Of a stretch of DNA of 64,000 nt, positions 1-8,101 are shown piece by piece. Position 1 is the first letter of the stretch, and every line of letters begins with the position of its first letter. Both the position numbers and the translations under genes were made by a program. The stretch lies in NCBI RefSeq assembly GCF_900637665.1, contig NZ_LR134386.1:124001-188000 (forward strand), given 5' to 3'. Below the pieces are notes generated by a model, which saw only the letters and a list, made by a program, of their open reading frames with translations, had not been told where the DNA came from and did no database searches. Origin of the DNA: Chryseobacterium nakagawai (GTDB lineage: Bacteria > Bacteroidota > Bacteroidia > Flavobacteriales > Weeksellaceae).

Positions 1-348
1 TTTGAAACTCAAACATTTGCAAGTGGATTTCAAAAAAGAGAATTGGTTATTTTAACTCAGGAACAGTATCCACAGCCGATAAACATAGAATTTTTATCTG
101 ATAAAATTAGTTTATTAGATAACATTAAAGAAGGTGAAAACGTAAAAATTGGAATCAACATCAGAGGTAGAGAATGGGTTTCTCCACAAGGTGAAACTAA
201 ATACTTCAACTCTATTACAGGATGGAAAGTAGAGAAAGTTTTTGATAATGGATCAGAACCTACTCAGGCTACGCCTCAGCAGTCAGCTTCTCCTGTTTCT
301 AACGAGAATCCGTTTGCCGGAGACGACGATGATGATTTGCCTTTCTAA
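1..348 (+). CDS. DUF3127 family protein with SSB-like acidic tail, 5' end outside window
   Basis: The reading frame is open to base 1, and the residues before the first possible start (a TTG at 43) read as normal family sequence (FETQTFASGFQKREL), so the gene begins upstream of the window. What remains is a small OB-fold-sized domain of about 80 residues, a Gln/Pro/Ser-rich linker, and the C-terminus DDDDDLPF. That ending closely resembles the acidic tip of bacterial SSB proteins, which recruits DNA-repair partners. DUF3127 is common in Bacteroidota and has no established function. A role in binding nucleic acid or partner proteins is inference from the tail. A strong terminator follows, so the gene is transcriptionally separate from aat. 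Confidence 0.85.
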   Translation, partial: FETQTFASGFQKRELVILTQEQYPQPINIEFLSDKISLLDNIKEGENVKIGINIRGREWVSPQGETKYFNSITGWKVEKVFDNGSEPTQATPQQSASPVSNENPFAGDDDDDLPF

Positions 349-371
349 TTAAAGAATTAAGATCAAATATT

Positions 372-404
372 AATCCTGCTTTCTTATAAAGTGGGATTTT
401 TTTT
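372..404 (+). terminator. Rho-independent terminator after the DUF3127 gene
   Basis: An 11-bp stem (two G-U pairs) with a 5-nt loop, from AATCC to GGATT, is followed directly by eight T. It lies between the DUF3127 stop and the aat start. Confidence 0.85.
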
Positions 405-411
405 CTAAAAA

Positions 412-1065
412 ATGGTTCGATTAGACGAAAACGAGATTTCATTTCCTGATCCGGAGGTGTATGATGGCCACGATGGGCTTATTGCTTATGGTGGAGATCT
501 GTCTGTAGAGCGCATTTGGTTCGCTTATCAATTAGGAATCTTCCCTTGGTACAACCCCGGAGAGGAAATTTTATGGTGGTCTCCGGATCCAAGATTTGTT
601 TTGGTTCCTGCTGAAATAAAGATTTCCAAATCAATGAGAAAGATATTAAACAGAAGTGTTTTTACTTTTTCTGAGAACAAAAGTTTCAGGGAAGTCATCA
701 AAAACTGTCAGCAAACTATCCGGAAAGGGCAATCAGGTACCTGGCTTTCTGATGAACTGATGGATTCTTTCATCCAGCTTCATGAATATGGATTGGCCAA
801 AAGCATTGAAGTATGGCAAGATGAAAAACTTGTAGGTGGCTTTTATGGTTTACAGATCGGAAATATTTTCTGTGGTGAAAGCATGTTTGCGAAAGTAAGC
901 AACGCTTCAAAAGCTGGATTTATTCATTTTGTAGAAACCCACAAACACCAAATTGAATTAATTGACTGCCAGTCTCATACCGAACACCTGGAGAGCCTGG
1001 GTGCTAAAATGATTCCCAAAAAAGAATTTTTAAAAATCTTACACGAAAATAATGAACGCAGATAA
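412..1065 (+). CDS. aat: leucyl/phenylalanyl-tRNA--protein transferase
   Basis: This cytoplasmic enzyme moves Leu or Phe from aminoacyl-tRNA to the N-terminal Lys or Arg of proteins, marking them for ClpS/ClpAP degradation (N-degron pathway). The 217-residue product shows the family hallmarks: GIFPWYNPGE near residue 43, LWWSPDPRFVL near 55, and GGFYGLQIGNIFCGESMF in the GNAT-like C-terminal half. It is slightly shorter than the E. coli protein (234 residues) but complete. Its last 14 bases overlap the start of the transporter gene, so the two are probably translated from one mRNA. The start lies just after the upstream gene's terminator. Confidence 0.95.
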   Translation: MVRLDENEISFPDPEVYDGHDGLIAYGGDLSVERIWFAYQLGIFPWYNPGEEILWWSPDPRFVLVPAEIKISKSMRKILNRSVFTFSENKSFREVIKNCQQTIRKGQSGTWLSDELMDSFIQLHEYGLAKSIEVWQDEKLVGGFYGLQIGNIFCGESMFAKVSNASKAGFIHFVETHKHQIELIDCQSHTEHLESLGAKMIPKKEFLKILHENNERR

Positions 1066-1930
1066 AGAAAAATGGCTTCTTCTGGGGATCCTGAGTATTA
1101 TTTGGGGGTCATCTTTTATTTTGATCAAAAAATCACTGGACCATTTTAGTCCGTACCAGGTAGGCGCACTAAGGGTGCTTATTGCTGGTATTATTTTATT
1201 TCCTATTGCGATTTCCAATTATAAACTTTTTCCTAAGAAGCATTTAAAATGGCTTGTTTTAGCTGCCCTGACCGGAAATTTCATCCCTATGTTCCTGTTT
1301 CCGATTGCAGAAACTGAAGTCAGCAGCAGCATTGCCGGGATCATCAACTCCATGATGCCTATTTTCGTCATTATTGTAGGTGCTTTGGTTTGGAAGTTTG
1401 AAACCACAAAAAAACAGATCATCGGAACTCTGATAAGCTTTACAGGAGTCTGTATTCTGGCTTTTGGTGGTGGTGACAGCAGTGAACTTAAAATAATACC
1501 GATTTTGTTGCTATTACTGGCAACTTTATGCTATGCTTTAAGTACAACGACCGTAAAATCAAAACTTATGGAAGTTTCTTCCGTAGTTTTATCTTCTTTT
1601 ATATTTTCTTTTGTTTTAATTTTTCCATCTATTATTGCTCTTACAAGTACAGGATTTTTTTCTGAGTTCAGCTTTTCAAAGGAAAATATGCTTGGGCTGA
1701 TGTTCGTAAGTTTACTTTCCATTTTCGGAACCGGGCTTGCCATGACAATGAATTATCGGTTATTAAAAGTTTCCACCCCTCTTTTTGCTTCAACGGTTAC
1801 GCTTATAATGCCTATTGTAGCTATTATCTGGGGCATAATTGATGGCGAAAAACTAACTCTATTCCAATTTATAGGCGCAGGAATTATTATTGCCGGATTG
1901 ATCTTTTTAAGAAGTAATCCGAAAAAATAG
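1052..1930 (+). CDS. EamA-type drug/metabolite transporter (DMT superfamily)
   Basis: The 292-residue inner-membrane protein has about ten hydrophobic helices arranged as two EamA repeats (roughly residues 8-138 and 148-288). The first helix carries the typical WGSSFILIKKSL signature, and the second repeat ends with IGAGIIIAGLIFLR. DMT carriers export amino acids, nucleobases or other small metabolites; the substrate cannot be read from the sequence. The start overlaps the aat end by 14 bases, suggesting coupled translation, though no functional link with Aat is evident. A strong bidirectional terminator follows. Confidence 0.88.
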   Translation: MNADKEKWLLLGILSIIWGSSFILIKKSLDHFSPYQVGALRVLIAGIILFPIAISNYKLFPKKHLKWLVLAALTGNFIPMFLFPIAETEVSSSIAGIINSMMPIFVIIVGALVWKFETTKKQIIGTLISFTGVCILAFGGGDSSELKIIPILLLLLATLCYALSTTTVKSKLMEVSSVVLSSFIFSFVLIFPSIIALTSTGFFSEFSFSKENMLGLMFVSLLSIFGTGLAMTMNYRLLKVSTPLFASTVTLIMPIVAIIWGIIDGEKLTLFQFIGAGIIIAGLIFLRSNPKK

Positions 1931-1954
1931 ATTTACAATACTTTTATCAATAAA

Positions 1955-1978
1955 AAAACCTGCATTTCTGCAGGTTTT
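1955..1978. terminator. Bidirectional terminator between the DMT and TPR genes
   Basis: A perfect stem of at least eight pairs (AACCTGCA/TGCAGGTT, 4-nt loop) is flanked by A and T runs on both sides. It serves the two convergent genes. Confidence 0.9.
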
Positions 1979-1996
1979 CATTATTTGAGACTATAT

Positions 1997-3379
1997 TTAG
2001 TTCTTTTTCTTTACCTTATTTGCTTTTACTTTTTTCACTTCATCTTTAATAAAAGGATATTTTTTCTGCATATCCTTAGCTAAAGACGGATCCAATTCTA
2101 AAGCCTTTTGAAGGGATTCTGTTCCTTTATCCTGGTCTTTCAGGTTGAAAAAACAGTTGCTTAACTGATAATATAATTCTGCTCTGTGGTGATGCTTTAT
2201 TGCCGCATTTAAAACCGTCACCGCTTCTTCATATTCCCCTACAAGCATCAGAACTTCTGAATACGCATACCAATTGTAAAATCTTGACGGCTCTGCATCT
2301 ACCAGCTTTTTTAGACAGGAAAGACTTTCTTCAAATTTGCCGGAATCAATGAACAGAAATGCTAATCTTTTTTGATAATCAAGATTACTCTCATTCAATT
2401 GGGTAGCTTCCTTAGCAAAATAAAGAGCTTCTGACATACCGCCCATTTCTTCATATAAATAAGACTGCTCCATCATTGCCAGATAAAACTGAGGATCTTC
2501 TCTCAACGATTTCTGAAATGAATTTAAAGCTAAAATAGGTTGCTTTAGTGCTTTGTTACACAATCCGATTTTATAAAAAGTAAATGCCTTGGTATATTCC
2601 AGTTCAAGCATTTCCTCATAGGTCTCAATCGCTTTCTGGTATTGTCCTAATGCTTCATAACAAGCTGCTTTATTGGCATATACTCCAACAGAATTTGAAT
2701 TAATAGCTAGTAGATAATCATATCCTTTTATAGCTTCCTCAAAATTCTTTCTGTTGAAGTAGAATTGCCCATATTCAAACCATGCGGTTTCGGAATAAGG
2801 GAATTCATCTAAATATTCATTAAGAAAGGCAATAGCCTCCTCACTCTTGTTCAAATCACTAAAGCACACCATCGCATTTTCCATTGAATATTCATCAGAA
2901 GGATCTTCTTTAAGTGCTTTTCTGTAATGCTTAAGAGCGTTAAAAGGATCGCCTAGATTTACATATTCATCCGCAATAAAGTTGTGAAGGAAATTTTCTT
3001 CTTCCTCCAGCGTAAGAGCTTTTTTACAAATTTCAATGGATCTTCTAGGGTTACCCAGGTTCGAATAATACTTGGCGTAACAAACTAAAAAGTCTGTATT
3101 CTCCATCGAAGCACCTTTTAGTTCATCAATAAGTTCTTTCGCCGTATTATATTCTTCCCACTCCAGAAGAATTTCAAGTCTTTTGATCTTGATATCTAAT
3201 GAATTGGGATGAAGCTTCAGTCCATAATTAACGGCCATATCGGCGTAATTAAAATCACCAAGCTCCAAATAATAAACAATGATATCTTCCAACTCCTCAG
3301 TATCGAAGTAGAATTCGTCATTGTTTTCCATCATTTCTTCGAACTTTTTTACAAGTTCATTTCCAAAATACTCTTCCAA
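1997..3379 (-). CDS. tetratricopeptide-repeat protein
   Basis: The 460-residue protein is almost entirely TPR helices: repeated 34-residue units with the W/Y-x2-LG-x3-Y pattern are visible from about residue 35 to 435, for example ANKAACYEALGQYQKAIETY. The N-terminus is acidic and the C-terminus is a short lysine-rich tail (VKKVKANKVKKKN). There is no signal peptide, so it is probably a cytoplasmic protein-interaction scaffold. The start is a TTG: no ATG or GTG lies in frame before the upstream stop, and AGAGGA sits about seven bases upstream. Similar proteins occur widely in Flavobacteriia without a known function. It ends beside the bidirectional terminator. Confidence 0.8.
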   Translation of the reverse strand: MEEYFGNELVKKFEEMMENNDEFYFDTEELEDIIVYYLELGDFNYADMAVNYGLKLHPNSLDIKIKRLEILLEWEEYNTAKELIDELKGASMENTDFLVCYAKYYSNLGNPRRSIEICKKALTLEEEENFLHNFIADEYVNLGDPFNALKHYRKALKEDPSDEYSMENAMVCFSDLNKSEEAIAFLNEYLDEFPYSETAWFEYGQFYFNRKNFEEAIKGYDYLLAINSNSVGVYANKAACYEALGQYQKAIETYEEMLELEYTKAFTFYKIGLCNKALKQPILALNSFQKSLREDPQFYLAMMEQSYLYEEMGGMSEALYFAKEATQLNESNLDYQKRLAFLFIDSGKFEESLSCLKKLVDAEPSRFYNWYAYSEVLMLVGEYEEAVTVLNAAIKHHHRAELYYQLSNCFFNLKDQDKGTESLQKALELDPSLAKDMQKKYPFIKDEVKKVKANKVKKKN

Positions 3380-3588
3380 TAGTGTCCTCTTTGTCGGCCC
3401 AATGCCTGAATTTACTTACAGACCTCGGCAAACTTTATTAATTAATAATATATCTGAAACTGATATTCAAATATTTATGCAAAGTTGCAACTTTTTTTTG
3501 AATTTTCCATTTCATAAATTTCTATTATAAAAATAGTAAAAAAAGAAAACCAATAAAAGGATTGTGGATAAAAAAACAGAAATTGGGG

Positions 3589-4560
3589 TTAAATTCTTAC
3601 TACAAGCCTTTTTCCGGCTTGTATCTCAGCATTCCATATCGTTTCGATATTTTTTATATCAACTTCTTCAGTTTCTATTTTAATTTTTCCTTCTACAGCA
3701 GCCCGGAACATTTGAGGGATAATTTCTTTAAATAAAAGTGCTGATTCTTCTTTTGTCCAGCTTCCCAATCCTGATCCTGAAATCTGGATATCTGTTGCCC
3801 TGAGGATCTGTGAGGATAATTGGATTGTATCACCACTCATTCCACCAATAGTAACCAGTTTCGTTGTATGAGAAAATGTTCCATCTCCTTTAAACGCTGA
3901 TAAAATCATTTCTACAGAATGTCCCCAGATATAATCGATAACAATATCAATAGGACTTTCATTATGAATTTCTTTTATTCTCGTTTTAAAATCTTCGTCA
4001 CTTAACTGCAGAGAAATAGCCTCATCAGCTCCCAGTTCAAGAAGTGACTGCAAAGATTCTTCGTTTCTTCCGGTTACAATAATCTTTTTTGCGCCATACA
4101 CCTTTGCAATCTGAACGGCTATTCTGCCTGTAATTCCTGTTGCTCCATTCACCAGCACAACGTTTCCAGGCTGTATACCGGCTTTGAACTTTAATGCCAT
4201 TGCTGATCCCATTACCGCATTGGGAAGTGCTGCTGCTATGGAAAAGTCTAATCCTTCAGGAATAGCCACCATCATATTGGGATTGGCGACTGCTTTTTCT
4301 GCAACGGTTCCCTTTTTACTGAAAAAATAGACTTTTGAACCGTTTTCAAGATACCCCACTCCGTCTGAACCTACAATTGTTGGTTTATGGACTTCGCTTT
4401 CCGTAGAATAATGTTTCCCACTAGCTCTTGCTTTATCAAGGTTTTTAATGGATGCTGCCTTTACCGTTACTAATACTTCGTTTTCATTTGTTATTTCCGG
4501 CTCAGGAAAATCTGCATATTGAGGGATACTTCCTTTTTCAAATACTATTGCTGCTTTCAT
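3589..4560 (-). CDS. zinc-free MDR oxidoreductase (quinone-oxidoreductase-like)
   Basis: The 323-residue protein has a GroES-like N-terminal domain (about 1-120) and a Rossmann NAD(P)-binding domain with VNGATGITGRIAVQIAK near residue 140. The Cys/His ligands of zinc alcohol dehydrogenases are missing, which places it with NADPH:quinone reductases of the medium-chain family. It should reduce a quinone or enone at the expense of NADPH; the substrate is unknown. Its promoter carries a TAATTTTG -7 element and a perfect palindrome near -40. The Crp/Fnr-type regulator gene lies immediately upstream on the same strand, so that regulator is the obvious candidate controller. Confidence 0.82.
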   Translation of the reverse strand: MKAAIVFEKGSIPQYADFPEPEITNENEVLVTVKAASIKNLDKARASGKHYSTESEVHKPTIVGSDGVGYLENGSKVYFFSKKGTVAEKAVANPNMMVAIPEGLDFSIAAALPNAVMGSAMALKFKAGIQPGNVVLVNGATGITGRIAVQIAKVYGAKKIIVTGRNEESLQSLLELGADEAISLQLSDEDFKTRIKEIHNESPIDIVIDYIWGHSVEMILSAFKGDGTFSHTTKLVTIGGMSGDTIQLSSQILRATDIQISGSGLGSWTKEESALLFKEIIPQMFRAAVEGKIKIETEEVDIKNIETIWNAEIQAGKRLVVRI

Positions 4561-4577
4561 TGTTTTACATTTTTATA

Positions 4578-4622
4578 CAAAATTATGAAGGGGAAAATGA
4601 GGAAGCGATAACATTTGTTATC
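4578..4622 (-). promoter_or_regulatory. Promoter and palindromic operator of the MDR oxidoreductase gene
   Basis: On the minus strand a -7 element TAATTTTG lies at 4578-4585. A perfect 7-2-7 inverted repeat, GATAACA-TT-TGTTATC, lies at 4607-4622, over or just above the -33 region. The repeat is a candidate site for the neighbouring Crp/Fnr-type regulator; that link is inference. Confidence 0.55.
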
Positions 4623-4634
4623 AGTTGAGGAAAC

Positions 4635-4661
4635 GTAGGAAGATGAAAGCGGAAGGCTGAG
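4635..4661 (+). repeat. Dispersed purine-rich repeat fragment (GGAAGATGAAAGC-like)
   Basis: This stretch resembles the one at 11489-11514 (both mix GGAAG and GATG(G)A(A)G units), and a partly inverted counterpart (CTTCCTGCC) lies near 4780. Neither copy is coding. It may be a remnant of an intergenic repeat family; only two copies are visible. Confidence 0.3.
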
Positions 4662-4789
4662 TTCACAAGTGTTTTTACTATGTTTTTTTATTTTTTGAAT
4701 GTTAGGGCAACTTAGCAAACAAGGTAAGCATAGCCTTCATTTCTACATGGCCTGCGAAAAACCTCCTGCTCCAAAACCCGTCTTCCTGC

Positions 4790-5371
4790 CTAAGACCTCT
4801 TCTCTTTCAGTATTTTACTCTTTATCCTACTGAGATGCACCGTGGTAATCCCTAAATAAGAAGCAATATAATGCTGAGGAACTCTTTTGATGATCTCCGG
4901 CTTTTGCTGAGCCAGGTGAATATACCGTTGCTGTGGAGCGTCTTTTATAAATGAAAAGAAATGTTTCATATAATCGAAGATCCTTTCGAAAAGAGCATCC
5001 ATCAATAGGTTTCTAAGTTCAGGAGTTTCGTAAGCTTCTTCAAGAAATGCTTCTACATCAGGTTTTTTAATTTTATACAAAATACAGGGTTCCACTGTTT
5101 CAAAGGAGACCATGCTCGGAAGACCTTTTTTAAAACTTTCCAGGGAAGAGAACATGGTATTTTCAAGGAAAAACTGAAAGGTAACATCTTTACCGTCATT
5201 ATTATACCAAGCTCTTACAATTCCTTTTTCCAGATAGAAGGCATTATTTGAAACTTCACCTTCATTTAAAAGTACGGTTTTAGCAGGAACTTCCATCCGT
5301 TCGAAGTTGCCTAAAAATTTTCTCCATTTTTCTTTTGGAAAGGGAAATTTGTTTTTGATATGTTCAAACAT
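4790..5371 (-). CDS. Crp/Fnr family transcriptional regulator
   Basis: The 193-residue protein has a cyclic-nucleotide-binding-type beta barrel (about 20-120, with VLLNEGEVSNNAFYLEKGIVR) and a C-terminal winged helix whose recognition segment is HYIASYLGITTVHLSRIKSK. No FNR iron-sulfur cysteines are visible, and the phosphate-binding RS pair of true CRP is not evident, so its ligand is unknown. It lies upstream of the MDR oxidoreductase on the same strand, with 229 noncoding bases between them. The palindrome at 4607-4622 in that gap is the likely target. Oxidative or electrophile stress sensing would suit the neighbour but is inference. Confidence 0.82.
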   Translation of the reverse strand: MFEHIKNKFPFPKEKWRKFLGNFERMEVPAKTVLLNEGEVSNNAFYLEKGIVRAWYNNDGKDVTFQFFLENTMFSSLESFKKGLPSMVSFETVEPCILYKIKKPDVEAFLEEAYETPELRNLLMDALFERIFDYMKHFFSFIKDAPQQRYIHLAQQKPEIIKRVPQHYIASYLGITTVHLSRIKSKILKEKRS

Positions 5372-5379
5372 TCTGAGAT

Positions 5380-5407
5380 AAAAAAAGAACGGACCAAGTC
5401 CGTTCTT
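5380..5407 (-). terminator. Rho-independent terminator of glmM
   Basis: A perfect 10-bp stem (AAGAACGGAC / GTCCGTTCTT) with a 3-nt loop is followed on the minus strand by a run of seven T. It lies just past the glmM stop. Confidence 0.9.
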
Positions 5408-5415
5408 ATGTTTAC

Positions 5416-6798
5416 TTAAATTAAACTTTTAATTTTAGCGATGATATCATCTCCCAATTTATCAGCTTCTTCCTGAGATTTAGCCTCAGTATAAATTCTG
5501 ATGATTGGCTCTGTATTGGATTTTCTAAGGTGTACCCAATTGTTTTCAAAGTCTATTTTAACGCCATCAACGGTAGAAACTTCTTCGTTTTCATATTCTT
5601 TCTCCATCTTACTAAGGATCGCATCTACATCAATTTCCGGAGTTAATTCTATTTTCTTTTTCCCCATGAAATAGCTTGGATATCCAGCTCTTAGTTCGGA
5701 AACGGTTTTATTTTCTTTTGCCAAATGAGTCAGGAATAAGGCTACACCTACTAAAGAATCTCTTCCGTAGTGAAGTTCAGGATAGATAATTCCTCCATTT
5801 CCTTCTCCACCAATTACGGCGTTTTTTTCTTTCATTAAAGTGACTACATTTACCTCCCCTACAGCACTTGCGAAATATTCTGAATGGTGAGTATGTGCAA
5901 CATCTCTCAAAGCACGGCTTGAAGAAAGGTTGGAAATTGCTGCTCCGTTTTTATGTTTTAAAAGATAATCTGCAACGGCTACCAAGGTATATTCTTCACC
6001 GAACATTTCTCCTTTTTCATCAATTAAAGCTAATCTGTCTACATCCGGATCTACTACTACTCCAAGATCTGCATTTTCTTTTTTAACCAATTCACAGATG
6101 TCCCCTAAATGTTCTTTTAACGGTTCAGGATTGTGTGGAAAATGGCCTGTTGGTTCGCAATATAATTTAATGGTTTCACAACCTAATTTGTCTAATAACA
6201 TTGGAATGGCGATTCCTCCTGTAGAGTTTACAGCATCTAATACTACTTTAAAGTTTTTAGCTTTGATTGCTTCAACGTCTACCATTGGCAAATCAAGGAT
6301 CTGCTGAATATGAATGTCAAAAGCATCATCTCTTGTTTCGTATTTCCCCAAATCGTCTACTTCTGCATAATTGAATTCTTCACTTTCTGCTAAAGCAAGA
6401 ACCTCTGCTCCGTTTTCACCACTGATGAATTCTCCTTTTTCGTTTAACAATTTAAGAGCGTTCCATTGTTTTGGGTTGTGAGATGCGGTAAGGATAATTC
6501 CTCCATCTGCATGTAGCTCAGGAACCATTACTTCAACGGTAGGCGTTGTAGAAAGGCCCAGATCAACCACGTTGATTCCTAATCCCTGTAATGTTGCAGT
6601 TACCAGGGAAGAAACCATTTGTCCTGAGATTCTGGCATCTCTTCCGATGATAAGGGTTAAATCTTTTTTATTTTTATTATTCTGAAGCCATGTTCCGAAT
6701 GCGGAAGCGAATTTTACTACATCAAGAGGTGTTAAGTTATCATTTACTTTCCCTCCTATGGTTCCGCGAATTCCCGAAATAGATTTTATTAACGACAT
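5416..6798 (-). CDS. glmM: phosphoglucosamine mutase
   Basis: Converts glucosamine-6-phosphate to glucosamine-1-phosphate for UDP-GlcNAc, and so for peptidoglycan and lipopolysaccharide. The 460-residue protein shows all four domain signatures of alpha-D-phosphohexomutases: the phosphoserine loop TASHNP with Ser near 106, the metal loop DPDVDR, the sugar-recognition loop GEGNGG, and the phosphate-binding loop RKSNTEPIIR near the C-terminus. The length fits the family. PMM/PGM activity cannot be wholly excluded from sequence, but Bacteroidota proteins with this N-terminus (SISGIRGTIGG) are GlmM. It has its own strong terminator and so forms a single-gene unit. Confidence 0.9.
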   Translation of the reverse strand: MSLIKSISGIRGTIGGKVNDNLTPLDVVKFASAFGTWLQNNKNKKDLTLIIGRDARISGQMVSSLVTATLQGLGINVVDLGLSTTPTVEVMVPELHADGGIILTASHNPKQWNALKLLNEKGEFISGENGAEVLALAESEEFNYAEVDDLGKYETRDDAFDIHIQQILDLPMVDVEAIKAKNFKVVLDAVNSTGGIAIPMLLDKLGCETIKLYCEPTGHFPHNPEPLKEHLGDICELVKKENADLGVVVDPDVDRLALIDEKGEMFGEEYTLVAVADYLLKHKNGAAISNLSSSRALRDVAHTHHSEYFASAVGEVNVVTLMKEKNAVIGGEGNGGIIYPELHYGRDSLVGVALFLTHLAKENKTVSELRAGYPSYFMGKKKIELTPEIDVDAILSKMEKEYENEEVSTVDGVKIDFENNWVHLRKSNTEPIIRIYTEAKSQEEADKLGDDIIAKIKSLI

Positions 6799-6867
6799 TC
6801 TGTTTTATTTCTTATTGATTAGTGTAATAATTTATGAGAAACAAAGATACTTAAAAAGACATTGACC

Positions 6868-7881
6868 TTACAGAACAGGAATCTTTTTTTGAACTTTATC
6901 ATATGTATCTTTCACAACTCTCGGAGGAGCAAAGCGATAGCCTATGTACAGTAAACCGTACAGACTGTTGTTCTCTACGGTTTGATTCCTTGTTTGGTTA
7001 TAAGCATACGCATTGAAATTCATTTTTCCACCAAATAAAAAACGATCTGTATTGTATCCTATGTGAAGCCCACCTTCCATCCTTAAAGTCAGATATTGGA
7101 CATTCTTTATCGAACCATCCCCAAAAACATCGCGATAAGTTGAAAACTTCCCTCCAAGTCCGAGGGCAAAATAAGGGGCAATATTTACATTTTTCCCGAG
7201 TACCCAGTTGTAGAAATAGCCCATATTGGCGCCTATTTTATATTGTGTTTCTTTAGCATTCTGATCTTCTACTTTATTTCTTAAAATGGTAAGATCATAG
7301 TCCAGAAAAGGAACCCAGCTGCCACTGCTTTTGTTTTGCCATTCACCCTGCGTGTAAATACTTCTTGCGGAAAAGTTTTTATTCAAAATATAGGCGGTAG
7401 AGCCTCCAAAGCTTTGTACTCGTAAGTCTGGAAACTGCATGTAGGGATCTCCTTCCTTCCAGGCAGGAAAAAGCTCTTTCATATTTTCAATATAAAAGCC
7501 TTTTACATTTTTGTAATATAGGTTCTGGATTAATCTTTTGGGAAAAAACCTGATACTAAAATCTGTATAGGAACTATTTCCTTTAAGATCATTATCTTTA
7601 TTTTCCGCGAAAAAACGAGGTGCAAATGATACTGTAGCACTTATAATTCTGTAATCAACAGAAAAGGAAACTTTTGTTTTATTATTGATAGAGAAGATCT
7701 GTTTTTTTTGATTTCCCTTTTCTCCTTCTGTAAAAATATAACTTTCAATATTGGTGTCCAGATTAGCACGAATCATTACCTGATCAGCATAAGACTTAAT
7801 ATTTGTGGTATCTCTTTGTGCATTAGCCTGAATGGCCAACACCAAAAATAATACAACAAATACTTCTTTTCTAAGATTCAA
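6868..7881 (-). CDS. DUF4421-like outer-membrane protein
   Basis: A signal peptide (residues 1-21, ending QANA-Q) is followed by about 315 residues rich in alternating hydrophobic/aromatic beta strands and ending in a short polar tail, the pattern of a small outer-membrane beta barrel. The sequence resembles the Bacteroidota family DUF4421, which has no known function; I give this name from resemblance only. The start is the ATG directly before the NLRKE signal sequence. It lies downstream of the feo operon on the same strand, with a 67-base gap, so read-through from feo is possible but no link to iron is shown. Confidence 0.65.
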   Translation of the reverse strand: MNLRKEVFVVLFLVLAIQANAQRDTTNIKSYADQVMIRANLDTNIESYIFTEGEKGNQKKQIFSINNKTKVSFSVDYRIISATVSFAPRFFAENKDNDLKGNSSYTDFSIRFFPKRLIQNLYYKNVKGFYIENMKELFPAWKEGDPYMQFPDLRVQSFGGSTAYILNKNFSARSIYTQGEWQNKSSGSWVPFLDYDLTILRNKVEDQNAKETQYKIGANMGYFYNWVLGKNVNIAPYFALGLGGKFSTYRDVFGDGSIKNVQYLTLRMEGGLHIGYNTDRFLFGGKMNFNAYAYNQTRNQTVENNSLYGLLYIGYRFAPPRVVKDTYDKVQKKIPVL

Positions 7882-7948
7882 CCTGGATATTTTAAATTAA
7901 AAAATGAAAATACTACATTTTTTTTTAATTCGTCCATTGAAATCTGTG

Positions 7949-8101
7949 TTAAGAACAGCCACAATCTTTATCGCAACCTGATCTTTTAGAACTGAACTTA
8001 TTAGGGGCAAAATTCTTTTTAAGTACCTTGAATAAAGAATAGCAGGCAAATGCTACTATTAATGCAATCAGTATGTATTGAAAAATTAATGAAGAATCCA
8101 T
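7949..8101 (-). CDS. FeoB-associated Cys-rich membrane protein
   Basis: This 50-residue protein has one N-terminal membrane helix (FQYILIALIVAFACYSLFKVL), a basic loop, and a Cys-rich C-terminus with CDKDCGCS. That is the pattern of the small FeoB-associated proteins that often replace FeoC. The frame could be read from an upstream ATG at 8179, but the start at 8101 is preferred. It overlaps the feoB stop in the arrangement TAATG, and the shorter form matches the family length. The cysteines may bind iron or a cluster close to the cytoplasmic face of FeoB; this is inference. Confidence 0.8.
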   Translation of the reverse strand: MDSSLIFQYILIALIVAFACYSLFKVLKKNFAPNKFSSKRSGCDKDCGCS

